Shown: in pieces, positions 17,841 through 26,115 of the stretch | Numbering within the stretch: position 1 is the stretch's first letter | Layout of the letters: each line of letters starts with the position of its first letter | Assembly: GCF_914271485.1 (NCBI RefSeq) | Contig: NZ_CAJZAG010000010.1 | Coordinates: 248,001 to 312,000, forward strand | Direction of reading: 5' to 3' | DNA: 64,000 nucleotides | Source of the DNA: Cupriavidus pampae | GTDB lineage: Bacteria; Pseudomonadota; Gammaproteobacteria; Burkholderiales; Burkholderiaceae | The notes under the pieces: model-generated | Databases searched by the model: none | The model's input: only the letters and a program-made list of their open reading frames with translations | What the model was told of the DNA's origin: nothing | Position numbers and translations under genes: made by a program

Positions 17841-18811
17841 TCGGGCACGGCTCCAGAGTATCGGACCACCGTGGCCCAGCGCTTGACGTCCTGCCGCACG
17901 AAATTGCCAAACGCTTCAGGCGGCATCGCCTGCGGCTGCGCGCCATCCTGCTCGAGTCTCTTGCGCACTTCGGGCGCGTCCAGACCATGGCGCGCGGCCT
18001 GGTAGATCGCCTGCGTGAGTTCGGGCGGCAGGTTGGCCGGGCCGAACAGGCCGAACCATGCGCTCGACTCGAAACCTTTCACAGTAGCGCCTATCGGTTG
18101 CGCGCCCGGGAACTGCGGCAGGGGCGTGGGGCTCGTCACGCCGAGTACCTTCAGGCGACCAGCCTTGACGTGGCCCGCCACATTCAGCGTGCTCGCGAAC
18201 ATCAGGTCCACCTGGCCCGCGAGCAGGTCGGTGAGCGCGGGCGTGGTCCCCTTGTAGGGAATATTCACGATGTACGTGCCGGTCATCATCTTGAACATGT
18301 CGCCGGCCAGATGCACCGACGATCCGACCGAGCCGATGCCGAAGTTGAGCTTGCCCGGTTCAGTGCGCGCCAGGCGAATCAGTTCGGGAATGTTGTTGGC
18401 GGGCAGCTTCGGCGTGGCCACCAGCACGCTGGGCACCGTGGCCACCAGCGTGATCGGCGTGAAGTCCTGGATCGGATCGAACGGCAGCTTCTTGTAGAGC
18501 GTGGCGTTGATGGTATGGCTGGTGAAACTCATCAGCAGCGTGGTGCCATCGGCCGGACTCTTGGCCACGAGATCCGCGGCAATATTGCCGCCCGCACCAG
18601 GGCGGTTGTCGACCACGACGGGCTGGTCGAGCTCGCGGGACATTTCCTGCGCGATCGTGCGGGCCAGCGTGTCGGTGGTGCCGCCGGCGGGTGCGCCGAC
18701 CAGAATGCGGATGGGTTTGCCACCGGCCACAGCCGCATGCGCGGACGATGCGAGTGGGATCAGCGAGACCAGGGCAATGCAGGCAATGCGGCCCGGACGA
18801 ACGAACGGCAT
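17837..18811 (-). CDS. Bug/TctC-family periplasmic receptor
   Basis: A 324-residue extracytoplasmic solute-binding protein of the tripartite tricarboxylate (Bug) family. It has a signal peptide (cleavage near SAHA/AVAG), then the family start KPIRILVGAPAGGTTDTLAR, VVVDNRPGAGGNIAADLVAK and VNIPYKGTTPALTDLLAGQV. These receptors bind carboxylated organic molecules; many in Burkholderiales have no dedicated TctAB permease, as here. I start at 18811 rather than further upstream because the signal peptide then has normal length. Coupled to the dehydratase large subunit, it likely binds that enzyme's substrate. Confidence 0.92.
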   Translation of the reverse strand: MPFVRPGRIACIALVSLIPLASSAHAAVAGGKPIRILVGAPAGGTTDTLARTIAQEMSRELDQPVVVDNRPGAGGNIAADLVAKSPADGTTLLMSFTSHTINATLYKKLPFDPIQDFTPITLVATVPSVLVATPKLPANNIPELIRLARTEPGKLNFGIGSVGSSVHLAGDMFKMMTGTYIVNIPYKGTTPALTDLLAGQVDLMFASTLNVAGHVKAGRLKVLGVTSPTPLPQFPGAQPIGATVKGFESSAWFGLFGPANLPPELTQAIYQAARHGLDAPEVRKRLEQDGAQPQAMPPEAFGNFVRQDVKRWATVVRYSGAVPE

Positions 18812-18911
18812 GACGATGGCTCCTCGATTGCGATCAGGGAGTGCACAGTATCTCGCGATATCTCGCAAAAAGCGGCCGCGGCATGATGGCGCGCGGCGGC
18901 GCGCGCCCGTA

Positions 18912-19697
18912 TCAGTCGCGCAGACCCGTGCGCGCTTCGTTCTCGACCCACACGTTGGCGCTGTCGCCGCCCATCGGCGACAACTCCATGCGGTATTCGT
19001 AGCGATCCGGCCGATACTGTCCGAGCAGAAACTGCACCGGTCGTCCCGCCTTGTCGAGCACCACGCGGCGCACCGCGAGCAGCGCGCCGCCTACGGGCAC
19101 GTCGAGCAGCGGGGCCACCACCACATCGGCCAGGCGCGCGCTCAGGACCTGCGTCGCGCGGCCGAGCTCGACGCCGGCGTTCTGGAGCAGACGCAGCATC
19201 GGCGTGGACTCGAGGTCCTTGCGCGTCAGCGAGCGGCCGAGTTCGGCGGGGAGGTAGGCGGTGATGTGGGAGAGCGGACGATTGCGGTAATGGCGCACGC
19301 GCACGACCTTCACCACGGCGTCGCCGACCTGCAGCTGCAGGGCTTCGGCAACGTCGGGCGTGGCATGGACTTCATCGACAGATACGACCTTGACAGAGGT
19401 CTTCTCACCCATGTCGATGATATTGCCGAGCAGGCTGCTGGTGGAACGTTCTTCGGCCGCTACCGCCGGCTTGACCGGATGCGGATTCACGAACGTGCCA
19501 AGGCCGCGATGACGGCGCACGAGGCCTTCCTGAACGAGGCGATCGAACACGCGGCGCATGGTCACGCGCGAGGCGTGAAACTGCTTGGCAAGATCGATTT
19601 CACCAGGCAGCGGGCCCTGGCCAAAACGGCCTTCCACGATCTGCTGGCGGAGCACCACGTAAATCTGGTGATACAGGGGAACGACGGCTTCACTCAT
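18912..19697 (-). CDS. GntR-family regulator (HutC/UTRA type)
   Basis: A 261-residue regulator. Residues 7-70 form the GntR winged helix: YHQIYVVLRQQIVEGRF, then ASRVTMRRVFDRLVQEGLV and RRHRGLGTFV. Residues about 95-245 form a UTRA ligand-binding domain (VVRVRHYRNRPLSHITAYLP). It stands upstream of, and on the same strand as, the Bug receptor/dehydratase genes, so it is the likely local regulator, sensing the carboxylic acid or a metabolite. Confidence 0.92.
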   Translation of the reverse strand: MSEAVVPLYHQIYVVLRQQIVEGRFGQGPLPGEIDLAKQFHASRVTMRRVFDRLVQEGLVRRHRGLGTFVNPHPVKPAVAAEERSTSSLLGNIIDMGEKTSVKVVSVDEVHATPDVAEALQLQVGDAVVKVVRVRHYRNRPLSHITAYLPAELGRSLTRKDLESTPMLRLLQNAGVELGRATQVLSARLADVVVAPLLDVPVGGALLAVRRVVLDKAGRPVQFLLGQYRPDRYEYRMELSPMGGDSANVWVENEARTGLRD

Positions 19698-20333
19698 GGT
19701 ATGCCTTGACGATCAGCGCTGACATGTCCGAACGTCACTAATGTACTTTAAATCAGACATAGAGCCTAGCATGAATCGGCCGCGCCGTTAGGCTCGCCTT
19801 GCATGCCGGCCCGCGTTTCTGTTGCAACGTCGCATCGGGATGATTTCCGTGTCCGCGTTTATTCCTCCTCCCTGCCGTGATGCGCCCCTCGCATTTTCCC
19901 GGCTCGTCGCGACCGCTACCGATGCGGTCGACTGCACATCGCCATAGCCGCTGTTTCACGGTCGAAACCGCAGCGGATGCTGCGGGCTTTCCCCTAAACA
20001 TTTCGCTAACCCATTGAATCGGCGGCATTTTCAGATTTTCCTCGCGGCCGACTGCGGGCGCTTGGCAAAAGCGCTGTCACAGCGGTGTGACATGTCTAGT
20101 CGGGCTCACAGACATTGGCATCGCGGATCGCGGAATTTGGGGGGTGCGATCACGGTGTGACCACTCAGTACCCCTTGTATTTCAAGGCATTACAAGCGTG
20201 TTAGCGAGTACTGGCATTGATTATGCGCAAGGGGAGGCTGGTTTGGCGTCGTGCCGGACCGCAACCTTCAGCGATCGTTCTCGAGAGCGTTCGCCGGAGG
20301 TGAGCCGCTGAACAAACTTCCTGGGAGCATCGT
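19698..20333. other. Long intergenic region upstream of the glycine-rich gene
   Basis: These 636 bases separate the GntR gene (leftward) from the amyloid-like locus (rightward). I see no gene. A perfect inverted repeat at 20075-20092 and a related half-palindrome near 20150-20160 are candidate operators; the promoter of the glycine-rich gene should lie between about 20160 and 20310. The GntR gene presumably has its own promoter and operator in the AT-richer part near 19735-19765. Confidence 0.5.
20075..20092. promoter_or_regulatory. Candidate operator TGTCACA-N4-TGTGACA
   Basis: A perfect 7-base inverted repeat with a GCGG spacer lies 242 bases before the glycine-rich gene. A second, shorter TCAC-N3-GTGA occurs at 20150-20160, 70 bases further on. 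The pair share the CGGTGTGAC half-site, which suggests a dimeric regulator binding twice. The regulator is unknown. Confidence 0.4.
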
Positions 20334-21848
20334 ATGAAAAAGACTTTACTCGCGTCAGCGATTGCACTGACCTTCTTCGGGGGACAGGCCTTCGCTCAGT
20401 CGAACAGCAATGAGTCGGGCGATGGCAGCAATACACAGACCGCAACGGACAGCAGCACTCACACGAGCACCAGGACCAACACCAACACCAATACGGAAAC
20501 CAAGAGCAACACGGAAACCAAGACCAACACCGTGTCGCTGACGTCCACCAAGACGAACACGAACGCCAGCACCCGCACGTCGACCAAGACGAACAACTTC
20601 GCCAAGCTTGACACCGAAGGCTACGGCACAGCCGCAGCCGCCAACGGCAGCACGGCCACGGCGAACTTCAGCAACGCGTTCAACAGCAGCAAGGCGATCG
20701 CGCTGTCGAAGCTCAGCGGCACTGTTACCGGCAACACCGTCAGCAATATCGGCAACTACGCCACCAATAGCGGCAACGCCAACGGTGCCACGGGCGGCGC
20801 GGGCGGCAAGGGCTACGGCGGCACCGGCAACGGCGGCAGCGGCGGCAATGGCGGCAACGGTGGCGCCAGCGGCAATGGCGGTGCGGGCGGCAACGGCGGA
20901 TCGGCCAGCAATGGCAGCGCCAGCGCCGGTGACGTGACCAACGGCAGCGCGCGTGCCGGCAGTGGCGGCGACGGCGGTCGTGCCAGCGGCTACGGCGGCG
21001 ACAGCGGCAACGCTTCGGGGAAGGGTGGCAGCGCGCTCACGGCTAGCCTTGGCGCCGGCGGGAATGGCGGCTGGGCGAAGGGCAGCGGTGGCAGCGGCCT
21101 GTCCGGCGCGGCTGGCGGCGATGGCGGCAACGGTGGCAGCGCTCGTGCTGGCGGCGGCAGCGCCCTCGGTGCAAGCGGAGCCCTGGGCGGCTTGAGCGCG
21201 AACGGCGGCAGCCGTGGCAGCGAGCGCGGCGATGGCGCTGGCGGTGCCACGACGTCTACCTCGGGCGCAGGCGGTGCAGCGACTACCGGCGCCACCACGG
21301 CGACGGCGGGCACGGGCACGGGCACGGGCGGCGCGGGCGGTGCGGGTGCCAGCGGTACGGCCACTGCAACTGGCGGCACTGGCACGGGCACGGGCGGTGC
21401 CGGCGGCGCGGCCACCTCGACGGCCGGCGCGGCCACGGGCGGCAGCGGCACGGCCACCACTGGAGCAGGCGGCGCGCAAACCAGCCTTGCAGGGGCTGGC
21501 GGTGCGGGCGGCGCGGCGACCAACGGCAGCGCAACGTCAACTGCCACGAACGGTAGCGCCACGGCCGGTAACGGCGCAGTGGGCGCCGCGTCGGGCACGG
21601 GCGGTGCGGGTGGTGCCGGTGGTGTGGGCAATGGTGGCACGGGCGGCGCCGGCAACGGTGCTGTAGGTGGCGCTGGTGGCAATGGCGGCTACAACGTCGT
21701 CGATGCCGGCACGTTCAACCTGTCCAACACCATGACCAGCGTCGGGCAGTCGGCGGCGGGCATCATGATCGCCAACCAAAACAGCGGTATCTCTTCGCTG
21801 GTGCAACAAAGCGTCAACGTCCAGGCCAACCTGAACGTCGGTCGCTAA
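20334..21848 (+). CDS. Secreted glycine-rich repeat protein, candidate fibre subunit
   Basis: A 504-residue protein of extreme composition. A signal peptide ends at AFA (residue 21). Residues 22-88 are rich in Ser, Thr and Asn (THTSTRTNTNTNTETKSN). Residues about 145-463 are dominated by GGxGG/GNGG/GGA repeats, reminiscent of PE_PGRS or silk-like sequence. The last 40 residues are different: NVVDAGTFNLSNTMTSVGQS then GIMIANQNSGISSLVQQSVN, an Asn/Gln pattern like that in bacterial functional amyloids. There are no cysteines and few aromatic or charged residues. It heads a five-gene set with a C39 peptidase and a FapF-like pore, so I propose it as the main exported fibre protein. I know of no named family for it. 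Confidence 0.8.
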   Translation: MKKTLLASAIALTFFGGQAFAQSNSNESGDGSNTQTATDSSTHTSTRTNTNTNTETKSNTETKTNTVSLTSTKTNTNASTRTSTKTNNFAKLDTEGYGTAAAANGSTATANFSNAFNSSKAIALSKLSGTVTGNTVSNIGNYATNSGNANGATGGAGGKGYGGTGNGGSGGNGGNGGASGNGGAGGNGGSASNGSASAGDVTNGSARAGSGGDGGRASGYGGDSGNASGKGGSALTASLGAGGNGGWAKGSGGSGLSGAAGGDGGNGGSARAGGGSALGASGALGGLSANGGSRGSERGDGAGGATTSTSGAGGAATTGATTATAGTGTGTGGAGGAGASGTATATGGTGTGTGGAGGAATSTAGAATGGSGTATTGAGGAQTSLAGAGGAGGAATNGSATSTATNGSATAGNGAVGAASGTGGAGGAGGVGNGGTGGAGNGAVGGAGGNGGYNVVDAGTFNLSNTMTSVGQSAAGIMIANQNSGISSLVQQSVNVQANLNVGR

Positions 21849-22039
21849 AGCGCGACGGCATCGACCGGCCCGCGTCCGCAGGGACGCCACCGGCCGGTGC
21901 CGCTGCGATGGCGACCGGCAGGTCCGTCATGCAAGCGCGCTCGCGCGCGGGCATGACGGTACCTCCTGGGAATGCCTGAACGTTCCATCGCGTGATGGTC
22001 CGGATGGGAGCCGAGCGCGAGGAAACAAGGAGACGCACC

Positions 22040-22498
22040 ATGCGATCGCATCGCCTTGCCGTCATGAGTGTGACGGTCCTGCTGGCCTGGCCAGCGTTGC
22101 ATGCCACTGCCGGTCCGCCGGATGCGGCTGCACCCCAGGCGACGACTGTTGTCGCGGCCACCGCCAGTGCGAGTGCCGAAAGTGACAGCGCGCGCGCCAC
22201 GGCGAGCGCGACAGCCATTGCGACATCCTCTGCCAAACCGAATGTGTTCGGCTCGACCGCGCGCGCGGTCACGAGCGAGAAGCTCGATGGCGTGCGGGGT
22301 GGCGCGGAGACGGTCGTCAATGACATGAAGCTGCACGGCACCGTTGCCGATAACGCCGCGATCAATGTGAGAACCGGCAGCAACGTGATTGCCGAAGGTT
22401 CATTTTCCAATTCAGCGGGTCTGCCGACCGTGATCCAGAACACCGGGTCCAACGTGCTGATCCAGAACGCAACGATCCTCAACGTCCAGTTCAAATGA
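22040..22498 (+). CDS. Secreted Fap-like minor subunit candidate
   Basis: A 152-residue protein with a signal peptide (cleavage near HATA, residue 24) and an AAGGAGA ribosome site. An Ala/Ser/Thr-rich stretch (30-66) leads to SEKLDGVRGGAETVVNDMKL (79-98); the RGG at 86-88 is like a double-glycine processing site. The C-terminus has LPTVIQNTGSNVLIQNATIL, an Asn/Gln ladder shared with two neighbouring proteins. Its stop overlaps the start of the C39-like peptidase (ATGA), so the two are made together. It may be a nucleator, adaptor or peptidase substrate. The family is not one I can name. Confidence 0.72.
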   Translation: MRSHRLAVMSVTVLLAWPALHATAGPPDAAAPQATTVVAATASASAESDSARATASATAIATSSAKPNVFGSTARAVTSEKLDGVRGGAETVVNDMKLHGTVADNAAINVRTGSNVIAEGSFSNSAGLPTVIQNTGSNVLIQNATILNVQFK

Positions 22499-23208
22499 AG
22501 ACGCTCGCGCGCCGCATGGTGTTGTTCGCGGCCACGGCCGCGGCTATCGGGGGAACGTTTGTCACCGCGCCCATGGCGCGCGCCGACACGATCCAGCTTC
22601 CGGGGCAGAACGGCAACGTCTATACGGTGCCGGTGACGAGCCTGCGCGAGGCGCGCTTTCGCACCACCATCCGGCAGCAGTTCGACTTCAGTTGCGGCTC
22701 GGCTGCCGTCGCCACGCTGCTGACGTACCAGTATGGCTATCCGGTGACCGAGCAGATCGTCTTCGCCAACATGTACGTCAATGGCGACCAGGCCAAGATA
22801 CGCGCCGAGGGATTCTCGCTGCTGGACATGAAACGCTTTCTCGAGTCGCGCGGCTTTCTGGCGGATGGCTATGAGGTGCCGCTGTCGAAGCTCGAGGAAA
22901 CGCAGGTTCCGGCGATCGTGCTGATCGTCGAGAACGGGTATCACCACTTCGTCGTGGTGAAGGGAGTCAGGGGAAATCGCGTGCTGATCGGAGATCCTGC
23001 ACGCGGCACGCGCGCGCTCGAGCGAGAGCATTTCGAGCGGATCTGGGACAGCAACCTGCTGTTCGTGATCCACAACCGCACCGAGAACGCCCGCTTCAAT
23101 CTCGCGTCCGACTGGCGTGTCGCGCCAACGGGACCATACTCAATGGGAGTCAACCGCGACAGTCTGTTCTTCACCGTCATGCCCAAGCATGGCGCCAGTG
23201 ATTTCTGA
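22495..23208 (+). CDS. Periplasmic C39-like peptidase (FapD-like)
   Basis: A 237-residue cysteine peptidase of family C39. After a signal peptide (cleavage near ARA/DTIQ, residue 30) it shows IRQQFDFSCGSAAVATLLTY, with the oxyanion Gln61/62 and catalytic Cys67, then NGYHHFVVVKG (His150/151) and IGDPARG (Asp167): the complete triad is present. Unlike bacteriocin exporters it has no ABC transporter domains and is a free, exported enzyme, as FapD is in Pseudomonas amyloid operons. It overlaps the preceding small subunit gene by four bases. A likely role is trimming or gating export of the adjacent secreted proteins. Confidence 0.86.
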   Translation: MKTLARRMVLFAATAAAIGGTFVTAPMARADTIQLPGQNGNVYTVPVTSLREARFRTTIRQQFDFSCGSAAVATLLTYQYGYPVTEQIVFANMYVNGDQAKIRAEGFSLLDMKRFLESRGFLADGYEVPLSKLEETQVPAIVLIVENGYHHFVVVKGVRGNRVLIGDPARGTRALEREHFERIWDSNLLFVIHNRTENARFNLASDWRVAPTGPYSMGVNRDSLFFTVMPKHGASDF

Positions 23209-23219
23209 GGAACATCATC

Positions 23220-24416
23220 ATGGTTCAGACAACCGCAACACACGCGCCGCGCCGCGCGGCGCTTCCTGCCGCCGCGGCGATGCTGCTGGGCGCGGGACTC
23301 GCCTGCGCCGGCAACGCGCAGGCGACTGTGGCCGAAGAGGCCGTGGCCGCGCCGATCGATGTTGCCATGCCCGTCGCGAAGGCGTTGGCGGAGCCTGTCG
23401 CCACGTCTGTGGCAACGACGACAACGACGACGACAACGCCCATCATCACTTCAACCATCGCCGAGGCCAGGGCACAGGCGGCATCTGTCGCATCGAACAT
23501 CGCGTCGAAGGCGGCGCCGTCAACAAAATCTGCATCGTCAGCTGCACCGATCACCGCAAAACCCGTCGAGCGATCTGACGCGCTGGCACTGCTGGCCGCC
23601 GTGGCCGCGGCCGAACCACCGCCGCCCAATGTCGCGCGCCGCGCGCCGGACGAGCTTGCCAAAGCGATCGATCTCGCGGCACCGGAGCCCGCGCGCGTGG
23701 CCCATGCGCGAGGCGACATGTCCAAATGGAAGAAGGTCGCCAGCGCCAAGCTCGACGAGGCGCGGGGCGGCTTCGACGTCGGCGGCTTGCAGGTCGGCTT
23801 CGGTATCGACCGCGCGGTGTACGTCAACGGCGCGCTTGCCGTGGCCACGAGCATTTCGATCCCCGACGTGACCCGCATCACCGCAGCGCAGGCCGCGCAG
23901 TTGCAGCAGGCGCTCGGCGGAGTGGCCGCTGCCGTGTCGCAGGCCAATGGCGCGGCCAACAGCGCCGTGGCGGCAGCCAACGCGGCGGCTGCCGATGCGC
24001 GCGCGCAGGGCGGGCAGGCTGGTGCGGCTGCCCAGGCCACCGCGGCGGGCGCGGTCGCCACCGCGCAGGGGGCCGCTGGCGCCAACGCCTCGGCCAGCAG
24101 TGGCACGGCCACGGGCGCGTCTGCCACTGCCACGGGCGCGAACGGACTGCCGACCAGCACCGTTGCCACGGCCACCGGCGCGGTCACGACCAATGGGTTG
24201 ATGAACCTCGTGCAGAACGGGCCGGGCAATTCAAGCAACTCAGCGGCGAACGTAGGTGCGATGCCGAACATGCCATCCACCGTGATCCAGAATACGCTCA
24301 ATAACCAGAGCATTCAGAGCCTGATGACGATCAGTGCCAGCGTGAATACGCTCGCGGCGTTCCGCTCGCAAGTCGCCAATACAGCTTTAAACAGTGTCAT
24401 CCAGCGCATGAGGTAA
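23220..24416 (+). CDS. Secreted Ala-rich RGG-motif protein of the amyloid-like locus
   Basis: A 398-residue exported protein with a long N-terminal signal region (residues 1-35, AQA). Residues 36-165 are Ala/Thr/Ser/Pro-rich. The conserved core is ASAKLDEARGGFDVGGLQVG followed by FGIDRAVYVNGALAVATS (residues 174-211). A coiled-coil or Ala-rich segment follows (220-325), then an Asn/Gln motif MPSTVIQNTLNNQSIQSLMT (351-370). Both the KLDxxRGG motif and the VIQNT motif recur in the 152-residue protein. It begins 11 bases after the peptidase gene. Function is unknown; position suggests fibre subunit, chaperone or peptidase substrate. Confidence 0.75.
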   Translation: MVQTTATHAPRRAALPAAAAMLLGAGLACAGNAQATVAEEAVAAPIDVAMPVAKALAEPVATSVATTTTTTTTPIITSTIAEARAQAASVASNIASKAAPSTKSASSAAPITAKPVERSDALALLAAVAAAEPPPPNVARRAPDELAKAIDLAAPEPARVAHARGDMSKWKKVASAKLDEARGGFDVGGLQVGFGIDRAVYVNGALAVATSISIPDVTRITAAQAAQLQQALGGVAAAVSQANGAANSAVAAANAAAADARAQGGQAGAAAQATAAGAVATAQGAAGANASASSGTATGASATATGANGLPTSTVATATGAVTTNGLMNLVQNGPGNSSNSAANVGAMPNMPSTVIQNTLNNQSIQSLMTISASVNTLAAFRSQVANTALNSVIQRMR

Positions 24417-24479
24417 GCATCGAGTACAGGTTGCGGGCTCCTGTCAAATCAGCCCGCCGTCCCGGGGGAGGAAGACGTC

Positions 24480-25922
24480 ATGAAGAAGCGTTCGCTGCAG
24501 GGCATCGGCTATGCCGGATGCTCGACGATGCTGCTGCTCGCCGGCCTGGGCCAAGCCCAGACGTTGCCGGACAGCGGGCCACCAGGCGTGGCCAAGCTCG
24601 AGAACCTGCAGAAGGAACTGGCGGAACAAGCCAGACAGCTCGAGCAGATGAAACGCGCGCTCGCGGAGCAGGAGGCCACCATCCGCGAATTGCGCAGCGT
24701 GATGACCAACGACTCGCTCGCGCGCAAGCGTGGCGGCCAGCGTACCGGCGGCGACGTGGCAACCAATGCCGCCGCAGCGGGTGCGGGCGCCAGCGCGACC
24801 CAGATCAACAACACCGTGCAGCAGGGCATGCAGGCGCAGCAGGACGCGCCACCGCAGGCCGTGCAACCGGGTGGACAGGGCAGTGCGCAGGGCGCGCAGG
24901 CCGGCGAGTCGCTGGCGGGGCCCGCGGTAGAGGAACCTGTCGGTCGTCCGCCCGAATCCGATGGCCGTCCGCCCGAGATCGCGCCGATCTTCGATCAGCC
25001 TGGCGTGCTCACGCCGCAGGGCAAGATCGTGCTCGAGCCGAGCTTCCAGTACGGCTACTCATCAAACAATCGGGTGGCGCTGGTCGGGTACTCGGTGATC
25101 CCAGCCGTGCTGATCGGCCTGATCGACGTGCGCGAGGTCAAGACCACCACGTACCTGGGCGCGTTGGCGCTGCGCTACGGCATCACCAAGCGGCTCGAGA
25201 TCGAAGCCAAGGTGCCGTACGTGCATACCAGCGGCCAGACCGTCAGCCGCGAGGTCTTCACCGGAACGGCTTTCGACAACGTGTTCAATGCCAGCGGCAG
25301 CGGGCTCGGCGACGTCGAGGCAACGTTGCGCTATCAGCTCAACTACGGCAACGAGAAGATGCCGTACTTCATCGGCTGGTTCCGCTACAAGTCGAACACC
25401 GGCAAAGATCCGTTCGAAGTGGTCACTGACTGCGTGACACGCTGCGTGAGCAATACCACCGGCACCGGCCTGCCGCTCGGCATGCCGACCGGCACCGGCT
25501 TCCAGGCGGTTCAGCCTGGCGTGACGTGGCTGCTGCCGACCGACCCCGCGGTGTTCTTCGGTACCTTCAGCTACCTGCACAACTTCGCGCGCGACAACAT
25601 CAGCCGCACGGTGCTCAACGGCGAGAAGGAATTCCTTGGCAAAATCTCGCCGGGCGATATCTTCCAGTTCAACTTCGGCATGGGCCTTTCGCTGAACGAA
25701 CACGCGTCGTTCAGTATCGGCTACGACCAGAGCATCATCTGGCCGACCAAGCTGAACGGGCAGACCATTCCCGGCTCGGTCAAGATCACGCAGGGCACGC
25801 TGCTGGTGGGCTATTCGTATCGCTTCAATCAGCGCTACACGCTCAACCTGTCGGTGGGCGCGGGCCTCACGCGGGATACGCCGGACCTGACTGTCACGAT
25901 GCGTCTGCCAATCACGTTCTGA
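24480..25922 (+). CDS. Outer-membrane coiled-coil beta-barrel protein (FapF-like)
   Basis: A 480-residue outer-membrane protein with a GGAGGA ribosome site. Signal peptide to AQA (27); a coiled coil at about 38-75 (LQKELAEQARQLEQMKRALA); a flexible Gly/Ala/Gln/Pro-rich linker (80-165); then a beta-barrel from about residue 175 (GKIVLEPSFQYGYSSNNRVA) to the terminal Phe in MRLPITF. This order (periplasmic coiled coil, linker, barrel of the phenol-degradation-MetA/transporter fold) is that of FapF, the amyloid secretion pore of Pseudomonas. A Cys pair (DCVTRC) lies in a predicted loop. It closes the locus and is the natural exit channel for the upstream secreted proteins. Confidence 0.8.
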   Translation: MKKRSLQGIGYAGCSTMLLLAGLGQAQTLPDSGPPGVAKLENLQKELAEQARQLEQMKRALAEQEATIRELRSVMTNDSLARKRGGQRTGGDVATNAAAAGAGASATQINNTVQQGMQAQQDAPPQAVQPGGQGSAQGAQAGESLAGPAVEEPVGRPPESDGRPPEIAPIFDQPGVLTPQGKIVLEPSFQYGYSSNNRVALVGYSVIPAVLIGLIDVREVKTTTYLGALALRYGITKRLEIEAKVPYVHTSGQTVSREVFTGTAFDNVFNASGSGLGDVEATLRYQLNYGNEKMPYFIGWFRYKSNTGKDPFEVVTDCVTRCVSNTTGTGLPLGMPTGTGFQAVQPGVTWLLPTDPAVFFGTFSYLHNFARDNISRTVLNGEKEFLGKISPGDIFQFNFGMGLSLNEHASFSIGYDQSIIWPTKLNGQTIPGSVKITQGTLLVGYSYRFNQRYTLNLSVGAGLTRDTPDLTVTMRLPITF

Positions 25923-26115
25923 CCGCCTGTGACGTGCGAGGGGTGATGCGTGCCACGCTTCGGTGGGATGCATCACCCCTCGGTTCGTTTACGCGCTTGC
26001 ACTCGGCGAATCGGCGGCGTACAACGGATCTAACCGTCCTGATCTGTGAGATCACGCTGCACGGCGGCGACGGATGACCTCATGCAAGAGGGCGGACTGA
26101 CCAAGGAGGATAGCC

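Noticed and set aside
20355-21479. 374-residue leftward open frame opposite the glycine-rich gene (and similar frames in the same region)
   Set aside because: It is the antisense shadow of a GGC/GCC-rich coding sequence; Ala/Arg-only composition, no ribosome site, and the sense frame has a signal peptide.
22495-23208. Bacteriocin exporter (ABC-fused C39 peptidase)
   Set aside because: The protein has a signal peptide and no ABC or membrane domains, so it is a free periplasmic enzyme.
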